Shown: in pieces, positions 8,380-16,998 of the stretch
Layout of the letters: the number at the start of each line of letters is the position of its first letter
Numbering within the stretch: position 1 is the stretch's first letter
Origin: Flaviramulus sp. BrNp1-15
GTDB taxonomy: Bacteria > Bacteroidota > Bacteroidia > Flavobacteriales > Flavobacteriaceae
Length of the DNA stretch: 64,000 nt
NCBI RefSeq assembly: GCF_022259695.1
Contig: NZ_CP092099.1
Span: 790,471 to 854,470 of the forward strand
Reading direction: 5' to 3'
The notes under the pieces: model-generated
Database searches by the model: none
The model's input: only the letters and a program-made list of their open reading frames with translations
Told to the model about the DNA's origin: nothing
Position numbers and translations under genes: made by a program

Positions 8380-8619
8380 ATGACATCAGAAGAATTAAAA
8401 ATTGAAGTAGAAAAAGCTTTAGAAGAAATTCGCCCGTTTTTACAAAGTGATGGTGGCGATATTTCATTATTATCTATTGAAGATGATAAATTGGTAAAAG
8501 TGCAATTAAAAGGAGCATGCGTAGGCTGTAGCGTCAATCAAATGACACTAAAATCTGGTGTAGAAATGACTATAAAAAAATATGCGCCTCAAATAGAGCA
8601 AGTTATAAATATTGACTAA
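8380..8619 (+). CDS. NifU-like Fe-S scaffold domain protein
   Basis: A 79-residue protein made of the NifU C-terminal (Nfu) domain alone. It binds a 4Fe-4S cluster across a dimer through the CxxC motif C47-V-G-C50, in the sequence GACVGCSVNQMTL. The segment LQSDGGDISLLS near residues 21-32 is also diagnostic. It probably delivers clusters together with the Mrp ATPase just upstream. It ends 4 nt before the stop of the convergent HEPN gene, with no room for a terminator between them. Confidence 0.92.
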   Translation: MTSEELKIEVEKALEEIRPFLQSDGGDISLLSIEDDKLVKVQLKGACVGCSVNQMTLKSGVEMTIKKYAPQIEQVINID

Positions 8620-8622
8620 CTT

Positions 8623-8997
8623 TTAAATAATTTTTTCTCTTCTTAAAAAGGTGTCTAAACTATCAGCTATATCAAAGCAATTGTTAACTTTAGAAATCTC
8701 ATTACAAAATCTACTATCTAAATTGTGAGCTTTACAATCAAAACCTGATAAGTTTACTTTTTTGAAATTTTTATTAATAGTTTTACATTGATCGTAAAGG
8801 CTGTCTATAGTTTCATATTCAGTGGGATTAACACCGTTTTTTAAAAGATAACCTTTTAAAAAATTTTCAATAGCATATTGCGAGTTTTTGCAAACTAAAT
8901 ATGTTACAACATCTTCTTCGGGTTTGAATAGCTCTTTGTTAGCCTGATTCAACTTTTGTGCAGCATTTAAAAAATACTTACTAGCTTCATTTTCCAT
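8623..8997 (-). CDS. HEPN-domain protein without an obvious nucleotidyltransferase partner
   Basis: A 124-residue all-helical protein. The arrangement AIENFLKGYLLKNGVNP, then KAHNLDSRF, resembles the HEPN fold, whose members often bind nucleotides or act as RNases and are usually paired with an MNT nucleotidyltransferase. No MNT gene lies beside it. I do not see the catalytic R-x4-6-H motif, so RNase activity is doubtful. Three Cys residues sit in the second half. It is downstream of nifJ on the same strand but separated by a hairpin (9038-9070). Confidence 0.6.
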   Translation of the reverse strand: MENEASKYFLNAAQKLNQANKELFKPEEDVVTYLVCKNSQYAIENFLKGYLLKNGVNPTEYETIDSLYDQCKTINKNFKKVNLSGFDCKAHNLDSRFCNEISKVNNCFDIADSLDTFLRREKII

Positions 8998-9037
8998 AAT
9001 AAATACATTTATTTGTTAATAATTCTAAGTATTATAT

Positions 9038-9070
9038 ATTCTCCATGCTATTAAATATAGCATGGAGAAT
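9038..9070 (-). terminator. Long hairpin after nifJ, probable terminator
   Basis: A 13-bp perfect stem (ATTCTCCATGCTA / TAGCATGGAGAAT) closes a 7-nt loop, 24 nt after the nifJ stop. The minus-strand flank is A/T-mixed rather than a clean T run, so it may be a weak terminator or an mRNA-stabilising end. Confidence 0.6.
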
Positions 9071-9093
9071 TTTATAAATTATCAAAGATATGT

Positions 9094-12000
9094 TTACATA
9101 TCTCTGTAGAGTTCTAATCGTTCCCATTTAGAATCTACTTCTTCCTGAGCTTGTTTAAGAAGTCTAGAGCCTAATTCGGCATCATCTTTAACAACTCTTG
9201 AGAAACGAGTTTCCATATACATGAAATCTTCAAGTGGCGCAGATGGAGCTTTAGAGTCTAATCTAAATTTTTTGCCTTTTGGTTTAGAAGGATCAAATCT
9301 AAATAATGGCCAATACCCTGTTTCTACAGCTTTTTCTTGATGAATAGCACCATCTTTAAGATCATAACCATGTTCGCCACAATGCGAATAAGCAATAATT
9401 AATGATGGACCATCATAAGCCTCGGCCTCTTCAATAGCTTTTAATGTTTGGAGATCTTTTGCCCCAATAGCTACTTGAGCTACATATACATTTTCATAAG
9501 AAACAGCTTGTAATGCTAAACTTTTCTTGCTGGTACGTTTACCAGATACCGAGAATTTAGCACTTGCACCTAAAGGCGTTGCTTTAGAGGTTTGTCCGCC
9601 AGTATTAGAATAAACCTCGGTGTCTAGTACCATAATATTTATGTTTTCTCCAGAGGCCATAATGTGATCTACACCACCATAGCCAATATCATAAGCCCAA
9701 CCATCTCCACCTAAAATCCATACAGATTTTTTACGTAAATATTCGGTAAGTTGAGAAAGCTTTTTAGCATTTTCATTATTAATACTTGCTAGTTTAACTT
9801 TTAATTTGTCAAGATTTTTGAAATTTTCAGCCTTTTCTGCTTCAGTTTTTTCAGGATTATTAAGAATGGCATCCACTAATTCTGTTCCAACTTCATTTTC
9901 AATTGATTTAAGTAAGTCTACAGCAATTTCCTGTTTCTTACTTAAAGCTAATTTCATACCTAAACCAAATTCAGCATTGTCTTCAAATAAAGAGTTTGCC
10001 CAAGCAGGACCTCTACCAAACTCATTGGTTGTATATGGTGTAGTTGGTAAATTACCTCCGTAAATAGATGAACAACCTGTTGCATTTGCTATTAAAATAC
10101 TATCTCCATATAATTGAGTTAGTAACTTAATGTATGGTGTTTCTCCACAACCAGAACATGCTCCAGAGAATTCAAATAAAGGTTCTAGAAATTGTGAGCC
10201 TTTTACATTTGTGATTTGTAATTCTGTTCTATTGTAATCAGGTAAATCAATAAAGTAATCCCAGTTTACATCTTCTACAGCTTCAACTTTAAGCTTTTTG
10301 TGCATGTTTATAGCTTTAAAGTTTTCAACCTCCTTACTTACTGCCGGACAAACAGCAACACAAAGATCACAGCCTGTACAGTCTTGTGGAGATACTTGTA
10401 ATACATAAGATTCTTCATCTTTATTAAAAGGTCTGCCTTTAGCTGGAACCGACTTTAATGAAGCGGGTGCATTAGCTAATTCGCTGTTATTTACAACTTT
10501 TGCTCGAATGGCAGCATGTGGGCAAATAGCAACACATTTATTACATTGCGTACATAAATCTATATCATCCCAAACTGGAACTGAATCTGCTATACCACTT
10601 TTTTCGTATTTGCTGGTTCCTGTTGGGAATGTACCATCAACAGGGAATGCACTTACTGGAAGTTCGTCTCCAAATCCGCCAAGGATTTTTTCTAATACCT
10701 CGGTAACAAATCCGTTTGGAGCATTATGCATTGCGGTTTGTAAAGATTTTTCGCTAGTAATTTCTTTTGGATAATCTACTTTTTCAAGATTTGCCAATGC
10801 ATTATCAACAGCAGTAAAATTCATTTTTACTATTTTTTCTCCTTTATGAGAGTAAGACTTCACAATAGCATCCTTAATTCTTTGAATAGCTTCTTCTTTT
10901 GGTAAAACACCTGAAATTGCAAAGAAACAGGTTTGTAATACAGTGTTTGTTCGTTTACCAAGATTAGATTCTTCGGCTACTTTACTAGCATCAACAATGT
11001 AGAAATTAGCTTCTTTCTCAATAATGTCTTGTTGTAATTTTTTTGGTAAATGATTCCAAATTTCATCTTTAGAATATGGTGAATTTAATAAGAATGTTCC
11101 ACCGTGTTTTAAGTCTGAAACCATGTTGTATTTTTCAATAAAATTGAATTGATGGCTTGCTATAAAATCGGCTTTATCAATTAAATATGTAGAATAGATT
11201 GGTTTTGGGCCAAAACGCAAGTGAGAAATGGTTTGGGCTCCGGCTTTTTTAGAATCGTATACAAAGTATCCTTGTACAAAGTTATCTGTTGTGTCTCCAA
11301 TAATTTTAATGGAGTTTTTATTGGCTCCAACAGTACCATCAGACCCTAAACCATAAAACATACAGTTAATAGTATTGCTTTCTATTGTAAAAGTTTCATC
11401 AATTGGTAAGCTTGTGAATGTAACATCATCATTAATACCAACTGTGAAATGATTTTTAGGTTTATCGTCTAATAATTCGTCATAAACACCTTTAACCATT
11501 TGAGGCGTAAATTCTTTTGAAGATAATCCATAACGTCCGCCAACAACAATAGGCATTTCTCTATCACTTTCATTTAGTGCGGTAACTACATCAATGTATA
11601 AAGGTTCGCCAACACTTCCAGGTTCTTTTGTTCTATCAAGAACTGCAATTTTCTTAACGGTTTTAGGTAACTCATTAACAAAGTGTTTAATTGAGAATGG
11701 TCTAAACAAGCGAACAAATAATACACCTACTTTTTCGCCATTATTTACCATAGCCTCAACAGTTTCTCTAGCTGCGCCCTCGCCAGAACCCATTAAAATA
11801 ATAACACGTTCTGCTTCAGGATGACCTTCATAATAGAATAAACTGTATCTGCGGCCAGTATGTTCGTAGAATTCATTCATTGTTGTTTCAACAATGCCTG
11901 GTACTTTTTCATAAAATTTATTCGCTGCTTCTCTAGCTTGGAAGAATACATCTGGATTTTGCGAAGTACCTCTTATTACAGGGTGATCTGGGTCAAGCGA

Positions 12001-12627
12001 ACGTTTTTTATGTTCTAAAACCTTGTCTTCTGGCATCATTGCTTTAATGACTTCATCAGGAATTGAATCAATTTTAGAAATCTCGTGAGAGGTTCTAAAT
12101 CCGTCAAAAATATTTAAGAAAGGTACTCTAGATTTTAATGTTGCCACTTGGGCAATTAATGCTAAATCATGAGCTTCTTGAACAGATCCCCCAAATAGCA
12201 TAGAAAATCCTGTTTGTCTTGCAGCCATAACGTCGGAATGGTCGCCAAAAATAGATAGTGCATGTGTAGCAACTGTTCTAGCTGCAACATGTATTACAGA
12301 TGGTAATAATTCACCAGCCATTTTATACATGTTTGGAATCATTAATAGTAACCCTTGAGACGCTGTAAAAGTTGTAGTTAGGGCACCAGCTTGTAAAGAT
12401 CCATGAACTGCACCAGCAGCACCACCTTCACTTTGCATTTCTACAATTCTAGGAATATTATTCCAAATATTTTTTTGCCCTTTTGAGCTGTACACATCTA
12501 CATGTTCGCCCATGGGCGATGCAGGTGTAATGGGGTATATGGCACATACCTCGTTAGTTTTATGTGCAACTCTGGCTACTGCTTCATTGGCATCACTAAT
12601 TAGTTTTGGAAATTTTTTCATCATCAT
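9094..12627 (-). CDS. nifJ: Pyruvate:ferredoxin (flavodoxin) oxidoreductase
   Basis: The single-chain PFOR has 1177 residues, normal for the family. It oxidatively decarboxylates pyruvate to acetyl-CoA and CO2 and reduces ferredoxin. The N-terminal domain opens with AVARVAHKTNEVCAIYPITPASPMGEH, the pyruvate-binding alpha region. Two 4Fe-4S motifs, CTQCNKCVAICP (near 694) and CTGCDLCVAVCP (near 751), form the ferredoxin domain. SGACSGCGETPY (near 824) ligates the proximal cluster, and GDGWAYDIGYGG to EVYSNTGGQ (near 970-1000) binds thiamine diphosphate. The start could be any of the first three Met codons. The gene lies downstream of the 4Fe-4S ferredoxin gene, its likely electron acceptor. 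Confidence 0.96.
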   Translation of the reverse strand: MMMKKFPKLISDANEAVARVAHKTNEVCAIYPITPASPMGEHVDVYSSKGQKNIWNNIPRIVEMQSEGGAAGAVHGSLQAGALTTTFTASQGLLLMIPNMYKMAGELLPSVIHVAARTVATHALSIFGDHSDVMAARQTGFSMLFGGSVQEAHDLALIAQVATLKSRVPFLNIFDGFRTSHEISKIDSIPDEVIKAMMPEDKVLEHKKRSLDPDHPVIRGTSQNPDVFFQAREAANKFYEKVPGIVETTMNEFYEHTGRRYSLFYYEGHPEAERVIILMGSGEGAARETVEAMVNNGEKVGVLFVRLFRPFSIKHFVNELPKTVKKIAVLDRTKEPGSVGEPLYIDVVTALNESDREMPIVVGGRYGLSSKEFTPQMVKGVYDELLDDKPKNHFTVGINDDVTFTSLPIDETFTIESNTINCMFYGLGSDGTVGANKNSIKIIGDTTDNFVQGYFVYDSKKAGAQTISHLRFGPKPIYSTYLIDKADFIASHQFNFIEKYNMVSDLKHGGTFLLNSPYSKDEIWNHLPKKLQQDIIEKEANFYIVDASKVAEESNLGKRTNTVLQTCFFAISGVLPKEEAIQRIKDAIVKSYSHKGEKIVKMNFTAVDNALANLEKVDYPKEITSEKSLQTAMHNAPNGFVTEVLEKILGGFGDELPVSAFPVDGTFPTGTSKYEKSGIADSVPVWDDIDLCTQCNKCVAICPHAAIRAKVVNNSELANAPASLKSVPAKGRPFNKDEESYVLQVSPQDCTGCDLCVAVCPAVSKEVENFKAINMHKKLKVEAVEDVNWDYFIDLPDYNRTELQITNVKGSQFLEPLFEFSGACSGCGETPYIKLLTQLYGDSILIANATGCSSIYGGNLPTTPYTTNEFGRGPAWANSLFEDNAEFGLGMKLALSKKQEIAVDLLKSIENEVGTELVDAILNNPEKTEAEKAENFKNLDKLKVKLASINNENAKKLSQLTEYLRKKSVWILGGDGWAYDIGYGGVDHIMASGENINIMVLDTEVYSNTGGQTSKATPLGASAKFSVSGKRTSKKSLALQAVSYENVYVAQVAIGAKDLQTLKAIEEAEAYDGPSLIIAYSHCGEHGYDLKDGAIHQEKAVETGYWPLFRFDPSKPKGKKFRLDSKAPSAPLEDFMYMETRFSRVVKDDAELGSRLLKQAQEEVDSKWERLELYRDM

Positions 12628-12715
12628 TTTATATTAAAACTACCTAATCTAAAAATTAATGAAGGCAGTAAGTTTTTAGTATACTTTTATAAAATAACTT
12701 GGTTTAACATGGGGT

Positions 12716-13066
12716 TTATTCAGCATGTAACCAAGCTTTTTTCTCTAATAATTCTTCTTCTGTTTCTACATGATTTTCGTCAGTAATGCAACAATCTACT
12801 GGACATACCGATGCACATTGAGGTTCGTCATGAAAACCTTTACACTCTGTACATTTGTCTGGAACTATGTAATAGAATTCATCTGAGATAGGATCATTTT
12901 GTGCATCTGCATCAACTTCTTCACCACTAGGAGATGTTACCATTCCGCTTAAAGCGGTTTCATCAGAATAAGACCATTCTTGGTCTGGTTCATAAATTGC
13001 ATTGTTTGGGCATTCAACAATACAAGCATCACAATTGATGCATTCGTCTGTTATTATGATAGCCAT
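12716..13066 (-). CDS. 4Fe-4S dicluster ferredoxin
   Basis: The 116-residue soluble ferredoxin carries low-potential electrons. The first cluster motif is CINCDACIVECP (about 10-21). The second, near residues 74-93, is CTECKGFHDEPQCASVCPVD, with the enlarged gap between its second and third Cys that is seen in the Fdx of many proteobacteria and Bacteroidota. An acidic insertion lies between the two halves. It is 88 nt upstream of nifJ on the same strand and divergent from korA. It therefore probably serves both oxidoreductases and shares the palindromic control region 13067-13218. Confidence 0.92.
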   Translation of the reverse strand: MAIIITDECINCDACIVECPNNAIYEPDQEWSYSDETALSGMVTSPSGEEVDADAQNDPISDEFYYIVPDKCTECKGFHDEPQCASVCPVDCCITDENHVETEEELLEKKAWLHAE

Positions 13067-13121
13067 AATTTCTTTATTTTTAAGATAATAATGATTAAAA
13101 TTAAAGCTTCTTATGTGTTTT

Positions 13122-13143
13122 TAATATGATAAAAATCATATTA
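13122..13143. promoter_or_regulatory. FNR/CRP-like 22-bp palindrome between ferredoxin gene and korA
   Basis: A perfect inverted repeat has arms TAATATGAT and ATCATATTA around a 4-nt AAAA spacer. The core TGAT-N4-ATCA has the spacing of FNR/CRP-family boxes. Its centre (13132.5) is about 42 bp upstream of the transcription start expected from the korA -7 box at 13162-13169, the classic position for a class II activator site. It could also serve the divergent ferredoxin gene. Confidence 0.6.
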
Positions 13144-13161
13144 CATTTCAAAAACAGAAAT

Positions 13162-13169
13162 TATATTTG
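13162..13169 (+). promoter_or_regulatory. -7 promoter box of korAB
   Basis: TATATTTG matches TAnnTTTG exactly and ends 49 nt before the korA ATG. The -33 region reads TTA at 13141-13143 (18-nt spacing), overlapping the right arm of the FNR-like palindrome. A poor -33 element under an activator site is consistent with activated transcription. Confidence 0.6.
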
Positions 13170-13176
13170 GAAATGA

Positions 13177-13197
13177 TAGTGTCAACTGGTGACACTA
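13177..13197. promoter_or_regulatory. Second palindrome over the expected korA start site
   Basis: The arms TAGTGTCA and TGACACTA are perfect 8-mers around a 5-nt spacer. The site lies at roughly +1 to +20 of the predicted korA transcript, a position typical of repressor operators. No cognate regulator is encoded next to it. Confidence 0.5.
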
Positions 13198-13218
13198 ATA
13201 ATTTATTTCTAAATAGTT

Positions 13219-15075
13219 ATGATTGCTGAAAAAAAGAAAGTACAGCCAGAAGTTTTAGAAGCAGTTGTTATAAGATTTGTAGGGGACTCTGGAGATGGAA
13301 TGCAGTTAACAGGAACTCAGTTTTCTGATACTTCTGCAATGTTTGGAAATGATGTTGCAACGTTTCCAAATTATCCTTCAGAAATTAGAGCGCCACAGGG
13401 AAGTTTATATGGGGTTTCTGGTTTTCAAGTTCATATAGGTAGTGTAGAGATTAGTACACCTGGAGATGAAGTTGATTTATTGGTAGCCATGAATCCTGCT
13501 GGCTTAAAAACTAATCTTTATGCGGTAAAACCGGGGCATACTATTATTGTTGATACAGATTCATTTACCAAAAAGAATTTGGATAAAGCTCAATATGATA
13601 TAAACCCTCTTGAAGATGGAAGTCTTGATAATTATAGAGTTATTGAAGTATCCATTACCTCACTTACAAAAGAGGCATTAAAAGATGTAGAAGGTTTAGA
13701 TAATAAAAGTATAACACGAAGCAAAAACATGTTTGCTTTAGGGATGGTTTATTGGATGTATCATCGTTCTACAGAACATACAATTGATTTTTTTAATAAG
13801 AAATTTGCTGCTCAACCTCATTTAATAGAATCGAATACAAAAGTTTTAAATGCAGGTTTTTATTTTGCAGAAACCTTAGAGTTAATTCCAAATTCATATA
13901 CAATTTCACCTGCTAAAATGGAGTCTGGTACCTACAGAATTATTGGTGGTAATACAGCTACAGCTTGGGGTTTTTTGGCAGCAGCAGAAAAATCTGGTAT
14001 AGAATTATTTTTAGGTTCATATCCAATAACACCAGCAACAGATATATTACATGAACTGGTTAAACATAAACATTTTGGTGTAAAAGCTTTTCAGGCTGAA
14101 GATGAGATTGCTGGTATTACCTCGGCAATAGGAGCATCTTTTGCTGGAGATTTAGCAATTACAACTACTTCTGGCCCTGGTTTAGCTTTAAAAGGAGAAG
14201 CTTTAGGATTAGCTATGATGGTAGAGTTGCCTTTGGTTGTTGTAAACGTTCAACGCGGAGGTCCTTCAACAGGATTACCAACTAAAACAGAACAATCAGA
14301 TTTGTTGCAGGCTATGTATGGAAGAAATGGTGAAAGCCCAGTAATAGTTATTGCTGCTAGTACACCTTCAAATTGTTTTAATTATGCTTATCAAGCTGCT
14401 AAATTGGCTTTAGAGCATATGACTCCTGTAATATTGTTAACAGATGGTTATATCGCTAATGGATCTGAGCCATGGAAAATCAAGTCGGTTGCTGAAATGC
14501 CTGAAATTAAAAACAATAGAATTGTTGAAGCTAAAGATAATTGGCATCCTTATGATAGAGATGAAAAAACATTAGCTCGTGATTGGGCAGTACCAGGAAC
14601 ATTTGGTTTAGAGCATAGAATAGGTGGTTTAGAGAAAGATAAAATAACAGGTAATGTGTCTTATGTTCCAGAAAACCATGAGTACATGACCAAAATTAGA
14701 GCAGAGAAAATAAAGCGTGTTGAAAATTATATACCCGATTTAACTACTGAATTTGCTGATGAAGGTGATTTATTAGTAATTGGTTGGGGCGGAACATATG
14801 GTAGTTTACATTCTGCAGTAAAACAACTAAATGAAGAAGGCTTTAAAAATATAGGGTTTACACATTTTAATTATATAAACCCACTTCCAAAAAACACAGA
14901 AGAGGTCTTGAATAAGTTTAAAAAGATTGTAGTTTGTGAATTAAACAACGGGCAATTTGTTCACATTTTAAAAATGAACTTTAACCGATGTGGTATGTTA
15001 CAATTCAACAAAATTCAAGGATTACCTTTTGGGAATTCAGAGCTTGTAGAGAAGTTTAAACAATTATTAAAATAA
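13219..15075 (+). CDS. korA: 2-oxoacid:ferredoxin oxidoreductase, fused gamma-alpha subunit (KorA)
   Basis: The 618-residue subunit works with KorB to convert a 2-oxoacid, usually 2-oxoglutarate, to the acyl-CoA with reduction of ferredoxin. Residues about 15-205 are the gamma domain (VIRFVGDSGDGMQLTGTQ). The alpha domain follows, with LGSYPITPATDILHEL, FQAEDEIAGITSAIGASFAG and NVQRGGPSTGLPTKTEQSDL, the keto-acid/CoA face. The fused gamma-alpha plus beta layout is the KorAB/OorAB type without its own ferredoxin subunit. The divergent 4Fe-4S ferredoxin could fill that role. The beta gene starts 2 nt after the stop. Confidence 0.95.
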   Translation: MIAEKKKVQPEVLEAVVIRFVGDSGDGMQLTGTQFSDTSAMFGNDVATFPNYPSEIRAPQGSLYGVSGFQVHIGSVEISTPGDEVDLLVAMNPAGLKTNLYAVKPGHTIIVDTDSFTKKNLDKAQYDINPLEDGSLDNYRVIEVSITSLTKEALKDVEGLDNKSITRSKNMFALGMVYWMYHRSTEHTIDFFNKKFAAQPHLIESNTKVLNAGFYFAETLELIPNSYTISPAKMESGTYRIIGGNTATAWGFLAAAEKSGIELFLGSYPITPATDILHELVKHKHFGVKAFQAEDEIAGITSAIGASFAGDLAITTTSGPGLALKGEALGLAMMVELPLVVVNVQRGGPSTGLPTKTEQSDLLQAMYGRNGESPVIVIAASTPSNCFNYAYQAAKLALEHMTPVILLTDGYIANGSEPWKIKSVAEMPEIKNNRIVEAKDNWHPYDRDEKTLARDWAVPGTFGLEHRIGGLEKDKITGNVSYVPENHEYMTKIRAEKIKRVENYIPDLTTEFADEGDLLVIGWGGTYGSLHSAVKQLNEEGFKNIGFTHFNYINPLPKNTEEVLNKFKKIVVCELNNGQFVHILKMNFNRCGMLQFNKIQGLPFGNSELVEKFKQLLK

Positions 15076-15077
15076 CT

Positions 15078-16091
15078 ATGGAAACAACTGCTGTAAAAAA
15101 ATATACGTTCAAGGATTTTGCAAGTAATCAGGAAGTGAGATGGTGTCCAGGTTGTGACGATTATGTTATTTTAAGATCTATGCAAAAAGCTTTACCAGAA
15201 ATGGGTGTTAAAAAAGAAGATGTGGTCTTTATTTCGGGTATTGGTTGTTCTTCTCGTTTTCCTTATTATATGGATACTTATGGTATGCATGGTATTCATG
15301 GTAGAGCTCCTGCAATAGCTTCTGGAGTAAAATTGGCAAATCCAGATTTAAGTGTTTGGGTTATTACTGGTGATGGTGACTCTATGGCTATTGGAGGTAA
15401 TCATTTTATTCATGTGTTACGAAGAAATATCGATTTGAATGTCATTCTTTTCAACAATGAAATTTATGGTTTAACGAAAGGTCAGTTTTCGCCAACATCT
15501 CTTGTTGGGCAAAAAACAAAATCCTCTCCATATGGTAATACACAACCCCCATTTTCACCAGGTGAATTAGCAATAGGAGCACAAGCGCGTTTCTTTGCTA
15601 GAATTGGAGGTAACACCCCAAAAGAAATGACGCAGATTTTTATTGATGCTGAAAAATTTAATGGCACTTCTTTAATTGAAATATTACAGAATTGTGTAAT
15701 TTTTAATGATGGTTGCTATACAAAATATACAGATAAAGATGTTAGAGAAGATAAGCAGTTATATGTGGAGCACGGAAAACCTATGATTTTTGGTAAAAAT
15801 AGAGATAAAGGTTTAGTGTTGAATAGCTTAAAATTAGAAGTGGTAACCATTGGTGAAAACGGAATTGAGCAAGAAGATTTATTGGTTCATAATGCTAAAG
15901 CAGAAGACCCTACATTACATCAAATGTTAGTTAGATTAGAATATCCACTTGTTACCGGTATTATAAGAAGTTTTGATGATGTTACTTTAGAAGAAAGAGA
16001 AGACGCTTTAACAAAAGAAGTAAAAGCTAAGTCAAAATTCAAAAAAACAGATGATCTATTCTTTTCAGGAGAAATTTATCAGGTTATTTAA
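15078..16091 (+). CDS. korB: 2-oxoacid:ferredoxin oxidoreductase, beta subunit (KorB)
   Basis: The 337-residue thiamine-diphosphate subunit carries the only 4Fe-4S cluster of KorAB. The Cys ligands appear in RWCPGCDDY and in SGIGCSSRFPYY, with a further Cys in the NCVIFNDGC region. The TPP/Mg motif is ITGDGDSMAIGGNHF with FNNEIYGLTKGQ. It is co-transcribed with korA. Immediately after its stop (16089-16091) lies a short stretch homologous to the end of rsxA. No strong terminator hairpin is visible between korB and that stretch. Confidence 0.95.
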   Translation: METTAVKKYTFKDFASNQEVRWCPGCDDYVILRSMQKALPEMGVKKEDVVFISGIGCSSRFPYYMDTYGMHGIHGRAPAIASGVKLANPDLSVWVITGDGDSMAIGGNHFIHVLRRNIDLNVILFNNEIYGLTKGQFSPTSLVGQKTKSSPYGNTQPPFSPGELAIGAQARFFARIGGNTPKEMTQIFIDAEKFNGTSLIEILQNCVIFNDGCYTKYTDKDVREDKQLYVEHGKPMIFGKNRDKGLVLNSLKLEVVTIGENGIEQEDLLVHNAKAEDPTLHQMLVRLEYPLVTGIIRSFDDVTLEEREDALTKEVKAKSKFKKTDDLFFSGEIYQVI

Positions 16092-16092
16092 T

Positions 16093-16140
16093 TTAAGCTA
16101 AAGCAGTAAAATCTAAGGCTAATAAGCTTGCTGTTGTTAA
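16093..16140 (-). pseudogene. Remnant matching the 3' end of rsxA
   Basis: Read on the minus strand, the last 12 codons before a TAA at 16095-16093 give ASLLALDFTALA. The true rsxA end at 16999 gives AGLLSLAFLGFTALV. At DNA level CTAAAGCAGTAAAA and AATAAGC are identical in the two places, with an in-frame 9-nt gap between them. The homology ends at an in-frame stop upstream of 16140. It looks like a leftover from a duplication or insertion event. Confidence 0.65.
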
Positions 16141-16164
16141 TTACACAAAGTATTAGCAGCTGCA

Positions 16165-16920
16165 TTATTCATATTCAAGATTATATTTATCAAGTATTTT
16201 CTTTAAATAGTTAACACTACCAATAACTCCTAAGTTCCCTTCTTGTCCAGAAACAATTCCAACCAAATAACCATTTTTGTCAATTACAGGTGAGCCGCTT
16301 CTCCCTTGAGGTTGAGTTTCATTTTTTAAAGCTTTAATATAAAAATAATCCCCAAGGTTATCAATGCATTGAAGTTTAATTAATGCAGGTTCACTATTAT
16401 CTTTCTGTTTAATTCCCCAGCCAACTGCATAAACTACTTCATTCTTTTTTACAGGTGTAAATCTAATCTTTAGAGGGTATAGCTCAGTGTTTATGTTCTC
16501 AATCTCAAAAATAATCCAATCTCGTACTTTGAGCGTGTTAAATTGACCAATGTTTTCGTTTGGATTTCTATTTATTAATCTCTTTATTGAAACTGACTTT
16601 TCCTTATTATTCTTTGGATATAAGTTCCAATATTTAAACTTGTCACTTAAATCAATATTTTTTAATCCAAGTTGATTTCCAAAAACCATAAATAAATGCT
16701 TACATGATGCTCCAATTGTATCAAATCCTGTATTTACTAAAAATGAGTTTGCAATATCTGTATAGGTCGTATCTGCAAAACTAATTTTATTTGTTAAAGC
16801 AAAATCGGGCCATTCAGAGACAGGTTTTTCAATCCACGGTTCTTTGGTTATTTTAGGTTCATTATTACAACCAAAGACCAATAATAAAAGAATGAATATT
16901 ATTAATCCGTATTTTTTCAT
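16165..16920 (-). CDS. Lipoprotein with trypsin-like serine protease domain
   Basis: The 251-residue protein has a lipoprotein signal (hydrophobic residues 6-16, lipobox VFGC with C18). The mature part resembles small trypsin-like proteases. H75 in ASCKHLF occupies the place of the catalytic His, D134 in VRDWIIF is a candidate Asp, and S208 in GRSGSPV matches the GxSGxP nucleophile motif. It is followed by VGIVSG, typical of the last strand. It is probably periplasmic and tethered to a membrane. It sits alone between korAB and the Rnf operon, flanked by the rsxA 3'-end remnant on one side and rsxA on the other, which suggests it was inserted there. The target is unknown. Confidence 0.65.
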   Translation of the reverse strand: MKKYGLIIFILLLLVFGCNNEPKITKEPWIEKPVSEWPDFALTNKISFADTTYTDIANSFLVNTGFDTIGASCKHLFMVFGNQLGLKNIDLSDKFKYWNLYPKNNKEKSVSIKRLINRNPNENIGQFNTLKVRDWIIFEIENINTELYPLKIRFTPVKKNEVVYAVGWGIKQKDNSEPALIKLQCIDNLGDYFYIKALKNETQPQGRSGSPVIDKNGYLVGIVSGQEGNLGVIGSVNYLKKILDKYNLEYE

Positions 16921-16998
16921 TGATTTAATTATTTAATATTCTTCTACTTACCCACTAGATAATCACCGATAATGCAGAATGTAAAATCACTTGTAATT

